From Lichenicola sp964248625 (lineage in GTDB: Bacteria; Pseudomonadota; Alphaproteobacteria; Acetobacterales; Acetobacteraceae): a DNA stretch of 64,000 nucleotides. A program made the translations under genes and the position numbers. This document shows, piece by piece, positions 52,085 to 60,816 of this stretch (position 1 is its first letter; each line of letters opens with the position of its first letter). The notes beneath the pieces were generated by a model. The model worked only from the letters and a program-made list of their open reading frames with translations, ran no database searches and was not told the origin of the DNA. The DNA lies in the NCBI GenBank assembly GCA_964248625.1, contig CAXTZG010000002.1, positions 47,990 to 111,989 of the forward strand, given 5' to 3'.

Positions 52085-53374
52085 TCATCCGCCCCATGAA
52101 AAATCGTCGCCCGCCTGCTGTCGCGCAGTCCCGAACCGGGTGAGCGCCTGCGCCAGCTCGGGATGGGTCCGGGCATGGGTGGCGAGCGGGATGCCGGCTT
52201 CGGCCGCCTCCCATGCCTGGCGCACGGCACGCACCCCGGCCGCCGGTCCGCCAGGGTGGCTGACGACCCCGCCGCCGCACAGATAGAGCAGCTCGGTGGT
52301 GCCGCCGGTGCGCCGCCAGGTTTCCGGCGCCTGGCCGCCCCATTGGCCGGAGCAGACCACCGGGAGCGGTCTGTCGGCATTGGAGAAGATCGGCGTCCGG
52401 CAGGCGTCGAACGAGGTCACGAAGGAGGCGTCCGGCTCCCAGTATTTCGCCCCGATCCCGTTGATCTGGAACTGGTCGACGCCGAGCAGGCGCCACAGCA
52501 TGCCGTAGACCTTGAAGTCCATGCCGAGGCCGGGATGGCGGGTCAGGATGTCCCAGCCGTTGCGATGCGCATGCAGCACCAGCGCCGAGCGCTTGCGCAG
52601 AAAGGCCATGCCGCCGAAGCCGATGGAGTTGATGTTCACCACTGCCGCGTTGCCGCCGGCGGCGAGCACGAGATCGTGGTTGCGCATCATCTCGTCCGGG
52701 TCGGTGGCGGAGATGCCGAAGGCGTACATGGTCTTGCGACCGGTCCGCTGCTCGCGGTCCAGCACGACCGGCATGATGGCCGCGACCCGGTCGGCCAGAG
52801 GCGAATAGGCCGGACTCATCAGCTTCTCGTCGTCCTTGATGAAGTCGACGTCGGCCTCCACCAGCTCGCGCACCATGTCGGCACTCTCGTTCGGACGCAG
52901 CCCCAGCGACGGCTTGACGATGGTGCCGATGATCGGTCGCCCGCTCACCCCGGTCAGGCGCTGGCTTCCCGCAATGCCGAACTGCGGCCCCGGATAGGCA
53001 CGGCGGAACGCGTCCGGCAGCTTGAGGTCGATGACGCGGATGCCGGAGAAGCCCTTGATCGCATACACGCCGCTGATCGCGATCGTCATCAGCGCCGCCA
53101 GATCGATGCCCACGGCATCAAGGGGAAACGCGACCGTGGCCTCCGCGCGGTTATGGCCCGATGCCTGCGGCGCGTCGGGTAGCGACGGCATCACGACCGG
53201 CTCGAGTGCTCGGAACGCGATCACCCGGGCCGCGACCCGGGCCTTGAGTTCCGGCGTCTCGCCCGGCAGCGGCACGAAGGTGCCGGTCGACTGGTCGCTG
53301 GCGATCTGGTCGGCCAGCACCGCCGGATCGCCCGCTGTCTCGATGCGGTAGGTGACGTCGATCGTGGCGCTCAT
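52085..53374 (-). CDS. RuBisCO-like protein (form IV)
   Basis: 429 residues from the ATG at 53374, which has AAAGAAAG upstream. The RuBisCO large-subunit fold is clear: IIGTIVKPSLGLRPNE (K154), VDFIKDDEKL with the carbamate Lys180, Asp182 and Glu183 retained, LHAHRNGWD (H268/H270), and GGGVVSHPGGPAAGVRA. Loop 6 is replaced (INGIGAKYWEP instead of GTVVGKLEG), and the second Lys of KPKLG is Ser, so CO2 fixation is not expected. Closest known functions are in apiose/isoapionate catabolism or related enolase-type chemistry. The frame upstream of the ATG encodes an unrelated hydrophobic stretch. Confidence 0.88.
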   Translation of the reverse strand: MSATIDVTYRIETAGDPAVLADQIASDQSTGTFVPLPGETPELKARVAARVIAFRALEPVVMPSLPDAPQASGHNRAEATVAFPLDAVGIDLAALMTIAISGVYAIKGFSGIRVIDLKLPDAFRRAYPGPQFGIAGSQRLTGVSGRPIIGTIVKPSLGLRPNESADMVRELVEADVDFIKDDEKLMSPAYSPLADRVAAIMPVVLDREQRTGRKTMYAFGISATDPDEMMRNHDLVLAAGGNAAVVNINSIGFGGMAFLRKRSALVLHAHRNGWDILTRHPGLGMDFKVYGMLWRLLGVDQFQINGIGAKYWEPDASFVTSFDACRTPIFSNADRPLPVVCSGQWGGQAPETWRRTGGTTELLYLCGGGVVSHPGGPAAGVRAVRQAWEAAEAGIPLATHARTHPELAQALTRFGTARQQAGDDFSWGG

Positions 53375-53733
53375 GCGAAAGGCTTTCTTTGCGGGATCGC
53401 TGCCGGCGCCGGATGGTCCGCCTGCCGGCCGGGGGAGCGGGAGCATGACAAACCCGGAGAGGGTGAGGCCAATGCCGAGCATCAGCAATGCCGGGTTGCA
53501 CAAAATCAAGCTGATCGCGGTGGAGATGCCCGTGCGCAGCCGCATCGGCACGGTGCGGACGAGGCTGGACGACCAGCCCCCGTCGAACCGAGGCGGCGAT
53601 TGCTGCAATCGAGGCGCGCCATGATGGCGTCGCACGGGTGCTCGACCGGCGATGCGATCATGGCATCCGGTGCGGCCCATTATCAGGTTGCGCGTAACGC
53701 CCGAGGTCGGCTTGATACATCTCGGGGTCGGGG
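53375..53733. other. Divergent intergenic region, RuBisCO-like gene / acylase gene
   Basis: Separates two divergent genes and should hold both promoters. A leftward frame that continues into the RuBisCO-like gene would encode hydrophobic text (LMLGIGLTLSGFVMLPLP), and a rightward 91-codon frame overlaps it; neither has a supported start. No inverted repeat or operator stands out. Confidence 0.4.
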
Positions 53734-55923
53734 ATGATGGAATTGCGGACGCTTGCTATCGCGCTGGTCATGCTCGGCTGTGTCACGTCAACGCCGATCT
53801 TCGGAGCGACCACCGACCTGCTCCGAATGAAGCGCACGGCTGCGCACGTCACGATCACACGAGACGATTGGGGCATCGCGCACGTGCATGGCGCGACCGA
53901 CGCGCAGGCCGTGTTCGGCGCGGCCTACGCACAGGCCGAGGACGACTTCAACCGCGTCGAGATGAACTACCTGACCGCGCTGGGCCGCCTCAGCGAGGCG
54001 GAAGGCGGCAGGACCCTGGCACAGGATCTGCGGGCGAGACTGTATGTCGATCCAGCAGACCTTCGCGCGAGGTATGCGCAGAGTCCGGACTGGCTCAAGA
54101 GCTTGATGGACGGGTGGGCGGACGGCCTGAACTATTATCTGGCGACGCACGGCACGATCACGCCGAAGGTCATCAGGCGGTTCGAACCGTGGATGGCTCT
54201 GGCCTTCACCGAAGGAAGCATCGGCGGCGACATCGAGCGAATCCCGCTTCCGGGTCTCGCGGCCTTCTACGGCGTGCCGGATGCCGCTCAGCTCGACGAC
54301 CAGGATGCACCCGACGCTCATGGACCGACGGGATCCAACGGCATTGCCATCGCGCCGTCCAACACCAGGGATCGCCATGCCCTGCTGCTGATCAACCCGC
54401 ACACCTCCTTCTACTTCCGTTCCGAGCTGCAGATGACAAGCGACGCCGGGCTGAACGCCTACGGCGCCGTGACCTGGGGCCAGTTCTTCGTCTATCAGGG
54501 CTTCAACGAGCGGGTGGGATGGATGCACACCTCCAGCCACTCCGATGCCGTGGACCAGTTCCTGGAGACCATCGTCCGGAAGAACGGCCAGCTGGCCTGC
54601 CGCTATGGGAATGCCGTGCGGCCGGTGACGACATCGGCCGTCACGCTGTCATATCGCAAGGGCGACGGCAGCCTGGCGCAGAAGATCTTCAGGATTCACA
54701 AGACCGGACACGGTCCGGTGGTCGGGACGGCGGCCGATGGACGCTGGATAGCCGAGGCGATGATGTTCAAGCCGGTGCCGGCGCTGGAACAATCCTATGA
54801 GTTGACGAAGGCTCACGATTATCGTGCCTACCTGAAGGTGATGGAGCTGAAGGCCAACACCTCCAACAACACGGTCTATGCCGATGCGGACGGCAACATC
54901 GCCTACCTTCATCCGCAGTTCATTCCACGCCGGAGCGCCCGCTTCGACTACAGCCATCCCGTGGACGGGGCCGATCCGCAAACCGACTGGCAGGGTTTGC
55001 ATACCTTGGATGAAGCCCCGCATCTGCTCAACCCGGGCACCGGCTGGATCCAGAACACCAACAACTGGCCCTACTCGGCGTCAGGACCCGCAAGCCCGAG
55101 GCAGGTGGATTTTCCACGCTACATGGACGACTACGGCGAGAATGTACGCGGTCTTCACGCCATCGCGCTGTTGCAGGGCAGGACCGACTTCACGCTGGAG
55201 ACGCTGGTTGCAGCCGCCTACGATACCGGCCAGCCCGGCTTCGACATTCTGATCCCGCATCTGCTTGAGGCCTATGATCGCACGGCGTCGAGTGACCCGC
55301 TCAAAGGCCGTCTTGCCGACCAGATCGCGCTGCTCCGGGCCTGGAACCGGCGCTGGTCGGTGAACTCGGTCCCCACGACCCTGGCGGTGTACTGGGGAGA
55401 AGCTTTGTGGCAGGAAGCCGGCCAGAAACCGCACGGCAACAGCCTGTCCGACTATGATGCGGTGCTGGCCCATACCACGCCGTCGCAGAGGCTGACGGCG
55501 CTTGCAACCGCCTCAGACCGGCTTGTGCAGGATTTCGGCACCTGGCGCATGCCCTGGGGGCAGGTCAACCGGTTCCAGCGGCTGACCGATGGGCTGGAGC
55601 CGCAGTTTTCCGACGGCCATGCCAGCCTCCCGGTGGGGTTCACCTCGGCGCAATGGGGTTCGCTCGCCTCGATCAGCGGACCGCAGATCGCTGGCGTCAA
55701 GCGACGCTACGGCGACGAGGGCAACAGCTTCGTGGCGGCAGTCGAGTTCGGCCGCAGGGTGCGCGCGGTGGCGGTCACCGCCGGCGGCGAGAGCGGCGAT
55801 CCGGCCTCGCCGCATTTCGACGACCAGGCGCTTCGCTATACCAGCGGCGCCCTGCGCGAGGTCTATTTCTATCCGGATCAACTGATCGGTCATACCTCGC
55901 GGAGCTACCATCCGGGCGAATAG
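53734..55923 (+). CDS. Penicillin acylase family (Ntn-hydrolase) protein, exported
   Basis: 729 residues starting with tandem ATGs. N-terminal signal peptide (MMELRTLAIALVMLGCVTST). The A-chain part has ITRDDWGIAHVHGATDAQAV and FGAAYAQAEDDFNRVEMNYL. Self-cleavage and catalysis are expected at Ser201 in HGPTGSNGIAIAP (G-S-N). B-chain motifs: LLINPHTSFYF, GHGPVVG, NTNNWPYSASGPASP. Members hydrolyse amides such as acyl-homoserine lactones, beta-lactam side chains or aculeacins; the substrate here is not decidable. The lipoprotein gene 56083 follows in the same direction. Confidence 0.9.
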   Translation: MMELRTLAIALVMLGCVTSTPIFGATTDLLRMKRTAAHVTITRDDWGIAHVHGATDAQAVFGAAYAQAEDDFNRVEMNYLTALGRLSEAEGGRTLAQDLRARLYVDPADLRARYAQSPDWLKSLMDGWADGLNYYLATHGTITPKVIRRFEPWMALAFTEGSIGGDIERIPLPGLAAFYGVPDAAQLDDQDAPDAHGPTGSNGIAIAPSNTRDRHALLLINPHTSFYFRSELQMTSDAGLNAYGAVTWGQFFVYQGFNERVGWMHTSSHSDAVDQFLETIVRKNGQLACRYGNAVRPVTTSAVTLSYRKGDGSLAQKIFRIHKTGHGPVVGTAADGRWIAEAMMFKPVPALEQSYELTKAHDYRAYLKVMELKANTSNNTVYADADGNIAYLHPQFIPRRSARFDYSHPVDGADPQTDWQGLHTLDEAPHLLNPGTGWIQNTNNWPYSASGPASPRQVDFPRYMDDYGENVRGLHAIALLQGRTDFTLETLVAAAYDTGQPGFDILIPHLLEAYDRTASSDPLKGRLADQIALLRAWNRRWSVNSVPTTLAVYWGEALWQEAGQKPHGNSLSDYDAVLAHTTPSQRLTALATASDRLVQDFGTWRMPWGQVNRFQRLTDGLEPQFSDGHASLPVGFTSAQWGSLASISGPQIAGVKRRYGDEGNSFVAAVEFGRRVRAVAVTAGGESGDPASPHFDDQALRYTSGALREVYFYPDQLIGHTSRSYHPGE

Positions 55924-56082
55924 GCAGCCCGGTCATCCAGCTCGTCGTCCTACAACCCCGTCAGGCCAGGCCGGGCGACAGCAGAGCACGTCCTCGACGT
56001 CCAGGCCGAGCACCGAGAGCGTTGCAAGCTCGACATAAAGCAAATACTGCTTCTTCCGAAGCATCGCCATTCGGTATCGACC

Positions 56083-57084
56083 ATGCCAGTATTTGCCCGG
56101 CTTTGCATCGCGTCAATGCTGATGCTTTCGTCTTGCGCCGACTCCCCGTCCGCCAACCCTCCTGACCCGGCCAGATCGGACGTCAGGCAAGGGCAAGGCG
56201 GTCCAGGCCGATGCATCCCGACATCGGCGTCACTGCCGCTGCTCGGCATGCCCGGTGATAGCCCGATCCTCCCCGTGCAGGTGCGTGGTCAGAACGCGGC
56301 GATGTTCTTCTCGCCCGGCTTCGTCCCGTTGCTGTTTCGCGACAACGGCCCGGTGTCGTTTCCGAAGTTCGGGCGTCTGGATCTGGGCCTGCAAGACGGT
56401 GAGGTGGTGTCGGTTTCGGCCTCCGTCGCGTGGAACCTCTCCTTCGGCGACCTCGGCTCTGCAGATCGAGCAGGTTACCTGTTGCCCGAGCCCGATGACC
56501 GCACCACGAACGGCCGGCCGATCGTCGGGATGCTGGGGCGCAATATCCTGCCCAGAGGCGCGGTCATCGAGCTCGATATTCCGGCTCGCCGGCTCGTCGT
56601 CTCTGTTGTTCAGCCAGCCTGCCCGAACATCTCGTACACTCCTCCCGTGCGCTCGATCGACATGCAGCAGAGGGTCTTGATAGTGCCGGTGCGAATCAAC
56701 GGGCTACCGGTGCAGGCTGTTCTGGAACCCGATCTTCCGATCAGCATCCTTCCAGCGGAACTCGCGAACAGGATCGGGATCAAAGATGCCGACCTTGCCC
56801 ATGACCCGACGGTGATCACGAAGTTCGGAAAACGCGTCCTGGGACGACGCCACTATGTGAAGACACTGGATGTGGGCGATACGCGGCTGCAGCACTTCGC
56901 CTTCGACATAGAGGGTGACGTCAAATACGCAATGCTCGGCCTCAATTTCTTTGAAACGGGGCAGGCAACATTCGATTTTGCGAACTGGAGGTTCTTTTTC
57001 CGGCAGACGACCGACATCTTGCCGCCTCCGACTGATGTGCATTTCAACCAAACAAAGGTGCCCCAGGTCAGCGTCGAGGAATAG
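56083..57084 (+). CDS. Two-domain retropepsin-fold lipoprotein lacking catalytic Asp
   Basis: 333 residues with a short lipoprotein signal (MLMLSSCAD; Cys at 18). Two retropepsin-like halves: VQVRGQNAAMFFSPGFVPLLF near 66-85 with IVGMLGRNIL near 147-156, and VRINGLPVQAVLEPDLPISI near 203-221 with YAMLGLNFFE near 282-291. In active relatives the first motif contains D-T/S-G; here the positions read FSPG and LEPD, so both catalytic aspartates appear lost. Probably a binding or scaffold protein. Function unknown. Confidence 0.6.
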   Translation: MPVFARLCIASMLMLSSCADSPSANPPDPARSDVRQGQGGPGRCIPTSASLPLLGMPGDSPILPVQVRGQNAAMFFSPGFVPLLFRDNGPVSFPKFGRLDLGLQDGEVVSVSASVAWNLSFGDLGSADRAGYLLPEPDDRTTNGRPIVGMLGRNILPRGAVIELDIPARRLVVSVVQPACPNISYTPPVRSIDMQQRVLIVPVRINGLPVQAVLEPDLPISILPAELANRIGIKDADLAHDPTVITKFGKRVLGRRHYVKTLDVGDTRLQHFAFDIEGDVKYAMLGLNFFETGQATFDFANWRFFFRQTTDILPPPTDVHFNQTKVPQVSVEE

Positions 57085-57267
57085 ACCCCGTCTCACGGCT
57101 GACCGTGGCATTGCGTACGATGTCGGGCCGGATGTTGGCCGCACGATACGCTGCCGGACGGCGAAGCGCTGCAGCACGCCCGTGAACGCCTCGGCGTCCG
57201 CGGCGGTCACCGCCGCCGGCAGGGAATGATCCGCCGATGTCGGCGCACATCATGGCAGGCGGACCGG

Positions 57268-58101
57268 TCAGCGCCTTGGATCGGACAGATGGCGCAACCC
57301 TTCGCCGAGCCGGTCGAAGCCGAGCACCGCAAGCGCGATGGCAAGGCCCGGGAACAGCGATGGCCAGAGGTCGGCGCCGAGATAGTTGCGGCCGTCGCTC
57401 ATCATCGCGCCCCATTCCGGCGACGGCGGCTGCGCCCCGAGGCCCAGGAACGACAGGCTCGCCGCGGTCAGCACCACCGTGCCGGCACTCAGCGTCGACT
57501 GCACCAGCAACGGCGCCAGCGCGTTGCGCAGCACATGGTGCAGCAGCACGTGCGCGGTTCCGGCGCCAAAGGTGATCGAGGCCTCGACATAGTCCCGGTG
57601 CCGCAGCTCGAGCGCCAGGTTGCGGCTGAGCCGGACATAGATCGGCACCGAGAACAGCGCGATCGCCAGCATGGTGTCGAACAGCCCGTCGCCGAGCACG
57701 CTGACCACCAGGATGGCCAGGATGATGCCCGGAAACGCGAACAGCACGTCGGTCGCCGCCATGACCGCCATGTCGAGCCTGCCGCCTTTGAAGCCGCACA
57801 GCAGGCCTGCCGGCACCGCGACCAGCAGGGCAAGGCCGATGCTGACCACCACCTCCAGCAGCGACAGGCGAGCACCGGCGGCCACCCGGGCCAGGATGTC
57901 GCGTCCGAACGCGTCGGTCCCGAACGGATGCAGGGCCGACGGATCCGCCAGCACGTGCCGCAGATCCTGCCGCAGCGGATCGGCCGGCAGCAGCGCGGTC
58001 GGCAAGGCCGCCGCCAGCACCAGCACCCCGACAAGCAGGACGCCCACCGCCAGCGACGGGCTGTCCCGGAGCGCGCGCCGGAGCTGTCGCATCCGTTGCA
58101 T
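57268..58101 (-). CDS. ABC transporter permease, DppC/OppC type
   Basis: 277 residues, six membrane spans. It has the N-terminal OppC-like segment (HPFGTDAFGRDILARVAAGA) and the EAA-loop region with YVRLSRNLALELRHRDYVEA, then LSFLGLGAQPPSPEWGAMMS, diagnostic of peptide/nickel permeases. It starts 8 nt after the DppB-type stop, so the pair forms the membrane channel. No ATP-binding subunit gene follows; the next gene is convergent. Confidence 0.93.
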   Translation of the reverse strand: MQRMRQLRRALRDSPSLAVGVLLVGVLVLAAALPTALLPADPLRQDLRHVLADPSALHPFGTDAFGRDILARVAAGARLSLLEVVVSIGLALLVAVPAGLLCGFKGGRLDMAVMAATDVLFAFPGIILAILVVSVLGDGLFDTMLAIALFSVPIYVRLSRNLALELRHRDYVEASITFGAGTAHVLLHHVLRNALAPLLVQSTLSAGTVVLTAASLSFLGLGAQPPSPEWGAMMSDGRNYLGADLWPSLFPGLAIALAVLGFDRLGEGLRHLSDPRR

Positions 58102-58109
58102 GCCCGTTC

Positions 58110-59033
58110 TCAGCCGATCCGGATTCGCGGGTTGAGCAGGGCGATCAGCAGGTCGGCGAGCAGGTTCGTCAGGCTCACCACCAGCACCGCCAGCAGCACC
58201 ATGCCCTGGATCACCGGGTAATCGCGGTAGCGCACCGCATCGATCAGCAGCCGCCCGACGCCCGGCCAGTCGAACACGGTCTCGGTCACCACGGCACCGC
58301 CGATCACGCTGCCAAGGTTGAGGGCCATCACCGTCACGATCGGCACCATCGCGTTGCGCAGCCCGTGGCGCACCCAGATCGCCGGCTCCGGCAGGCCCTT
58401 GGCCCGCGCGGTGCGGATATAGTCCTGCGACAGCACCTCGATCATGCCGGCCCGGGTCATGCGCAGCACCAGCACGCCGGGGGCGACCGCCAGCACGGCG
58501 GCCGGCAGCACATAGTGCGGCCACGACCCGGCCCCCAGCAGCGGCAGCCAGCGCAGACGCACCGCGAACAGCTCCATCGCCATCAGCGCCAGCCAGAAGC
58601 TGGCGACCGACGCGCCAAGGGCGGAGGCGGCCATCAATCCCCGATCGACCCAGCCGCCCCGCCCGACCGCTGCCAGCAGGCCGAGCGGCAGCCCGAGCAG
58701 CAGCGCCAGCGCGTAGGCGAGCCCGGCCAGCCGCAGCGTGTTGGGCAGACGCATGCCGATCTCGCGCACCACCGGCGCCCCGGACTCGAGCGAGACACCA
58801 AAGTCGAGATGCGCCGCACGCACCAGGAAGGCGGCGTATTGCGCCACGAGCGGCCGGTCCAGCCCGAGACGGCCGCGCATCGCCGCCACCGTTTCCGCCG
58901 TTGCCTGCGGTCCGGCCATCAGCCGCGCCGGGTCGCCCGGCATCAGCCGCAAGGCGCCGAACACCAGCAGGGACACCGCCAGCAGCAGCGGCGGCAGCGT
59001 GGCGCAGCGCCTCAGAACCGCGGCACCCATCAT
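58110..59033 (-). CDS. ABC transporter permease, DppB/OppB type
   Basis: 307 residues, six spans. Hallmarks: LLAVSLLVFGALRLMPGDPA in span 1, LGLDRPLVAQYAAFL, FGVSLESGAPV and the EAA-loop YIRTARAKGLPEPAIWVRHG with RNAMVPIVT. The tandem ATGs at 59033/59030 overlap the stop of the substrate-binding protein gene. Works with the downstream DppC-type permease and the upstream binding protein. Confidence 0.94.
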   Translation of the reverse strand: MMGAAVLRRCATLPPLLLAVSLLVFGALRLMPGDPARLMAGPQATAETVAAMRGRLGLDRPLVAQYAAFLVRAAHLDFGVSLESGAPVVREIGMRLPNTLRLAGLAYALALLLGLPLGLLAAVGRGGWVDRGLMAASALGASVASFWLALMAMELFAVRLRWLPLLGAGSWPHYVLPAAVLAVAPGVLVLRMTRAGMIEVLSQDYIRTARAKGLPEPAIWVRHGLRNAMVPIVTVMALNLGSVIGGAVVTETVFDWPGVGRLLIDAVRYRDYPVIQGMVLLAVLVVSLTNLLADLLIALLNPRIRIG

Positions 59034-60586
59034 TCCGCCGTCAGCCGTACCCGATCGAGATGCAGCTCCCCGCCCGGCATCAGCGCGATCCCGGACACCT
59101 GCCGCCGTCGCCCGAGCAGGTCGGCCCGCGTGTAGAGCAGGATGTCCGGCATCTCGGCGACGAGGCGGTCCTGCACCGCGCCGTAGCGCATCCCGCGCGC
59201 TGCCGGCGCCAGCGTCGCCGCCGCCGCCGCGATCTCGCGATCCAGGACGGGATCGACGAAGAAGCCGAGATTGGCGCCGTGCGGAGCAGCACTCCCGCTC
59301 GCGAACAGCGCGTCGAGCTCGACGTCCGGCAGGAACGGCGACGCCCACGACGTGATGACCGCGCCGAGCCGGCTGTCGGCCTTGGCCTGCGGGCCGGCAA
59401 ACGCCGCCTCGGCCCAGACCCCGCTTTCCAGCCGCCTGATCTGCAGCCTCACGCCGAGCTCGGCCCACATCGCCTGCAGCGCCTCGGCGATCGGCTCCTC
59501 CGGCTCCTGCACGGCCACCGACAGCGTGAAGCCGTACGGCAGGCCAGCCTGCGACAGCAGCGCACGGGCGGCGACCGGGTCGAAGGCGAGGGCCGGACGG
59601 GCGGTGCCGCATCCTGCCAGGGCCGGGGGCAGCGGCGAGCAGGCCGGCGTGCCGAAGCCATGCAGCAGGGCCGCCACCAGCCCGTCCCGGTCCGTGGCGA
59701 GGCTGAGCGCCCGGCGGACCCGCGCATCGTCCAGCGGCGGCAGGCGCGTGTTCAGCGCCACGAAGTATACGGCCGCCCCGTCGTTGCGATCGATGCGCAG
59801 CGCCGGATCCTCGAGCGCCAACCGGCCGAACAGCGGCGCGAACGGAACCGCGGCCTGCACGTCGCCGCTGCGCAGCGCCATGTTCATCACCGACGCTTCC
59901 GACGACCAGGTCCACCGCAGCCGGTCCGGCTGGCCGGGCAGCACCTGGCTGGCGCCCCACCAGCCGGGATCGCGTGCCTCGACCACATCCTCGCCCGCGT
60001 CCCACCGCACAAAGCGGTAGGGTCCGGTGCCGTCGGCCTGACGGCCCAGCGTCCCCGCGCGATCGGCCGCCGGCGAGACGATCTCCGCCTGCGGGGCGGC
60101 GAGCAGCGGCAGCAGGAACGCGTACGGACGATGCAGACGGATCAGCAGCGCATCCCCGTCCGCCGCCACGCTGGCGATCACGGCACGGAACCGGCCCGCC
60201 CCGGCCAGGCCGCGCGCGGGCGACAACAGACGCTGGAACGACGCCGCGGCCGCCTGCGCGTCGAACGGCGTGCCGTCATGGAAGCGGACGCCTGGGCGCA
60301 GCGCGAACCGCCAGTCCAGCCCCTCGGCGCTCCCGGTCCAGCCGGTGGCGAGCAGCGGCGAGATCCGCCCGTCCGGATCCATCTCCACCAGCCCCTCATA
60401 GATCGGGTCCAGCACCGAGGCGGTGAAGGTGGCGGTATGATCGGCAGGATCCATGCTGCGCGGCGGCTCGGACTGCATGATGGTCAAGGTCGTTGCAGCA
60501 GCCGGGGCGGGTGCCAGACCGAGCCCGACAAGGATCGCCGCGATGGCCCTGCGCCCGGATCGAGGCCTCTGCGCCCGCAGCGTCAT
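59030..60586 (-). CDS. ABC transporter substrate-binding protein, family 5
   Basis: 518 residues from the ATG at 60586. Twin-arginine-free signal peptide (RRAIAAILVGLGLAPAPAAA). SBP family 5 features: PRSMDPADHTATFTASVLDP, IYEGLVEMDPDGRISPLLAT, WRFALRPGVRFHDGTPFDAQ and, later, DARVRRALSLATDRDGLV. Binds peptides, or possibly nickel-type or opine ligands, in the periplasm. Operon partner of two permeases; the divergent gene is an M81 metallopeptidase, a pairing that fits peptide uptake and processing. Confidence 0.93.
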   Translation of the reverse strand: MTLRAQRPRSGRRAIAAILVGLGLAPAPAAATTLTIMQSEPPRSMDPADHTATFTASVLDPIYEGLVEMDPDGRISPLLATGWTGSAEGLDWRFALRPGVRFHDGTPFDAQAAAASFQRLLSPARGLAGAGRFRAVIASVAADGDALLIRLHRPYAFLLPLLAAPQAEIVSPAADRAGTLGRQADGTGPYRFVRWDAGEDVVEARDPGWWGASQVLPGQPDRLRWTWSSEASVMNMALRSGDVQAAVPFAPLFGRLALEDPALRIDRNDGAAVYFVALNTRLPPLDDARVRRALSLATDRDGLVAALLHGFGTPACSPLPPALAGCGTARPALAFDPVAARALLSQAGLPYGFTLSVAVQEPEEPIAEALQAMWAELGVRLQIRRLESGVWAEAAFAGPQAKADSRLGAVITSWASPFLPDVELDALFASGSAAPHGANLGFFVDPVLDREIAAAAATLAPAARGMRYGAVQDRLVAEMPDILLYTRADLLGRRRQVSGIALMPGGELHLDRVRLTAE

Positions 60587-60816
60587 GACGCCATCCCCGC
60601 CCGCACCCGCATCATGGTCGAAGGGCAGATCATTGACGTCAAGCTGGTTCATGTCGTGAATGAAGCAGATGGCCCTGCCGGCGCAGCATCAGCTCCGGCG
60701 CTGCTGTCATCGAGACCGCACCCACGGCATGAGCCAAGGGTGCCGCCGTGTCGCGGCGTAACGGCTCCTCCGCAGTCCTGACGCGGTCCCACCACGACAC
60801 CCTCCGGGAGAACGGC

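Noticed and set aside
53375..53680. 102-codon upstream extension of the RuBisCO-like gene with a hydrophobic segment
   Set aside because: Family members are cytoplasmic and begin at the ATG at 53374; the extension has no ribosome site and resembles no signal peptide of this family.
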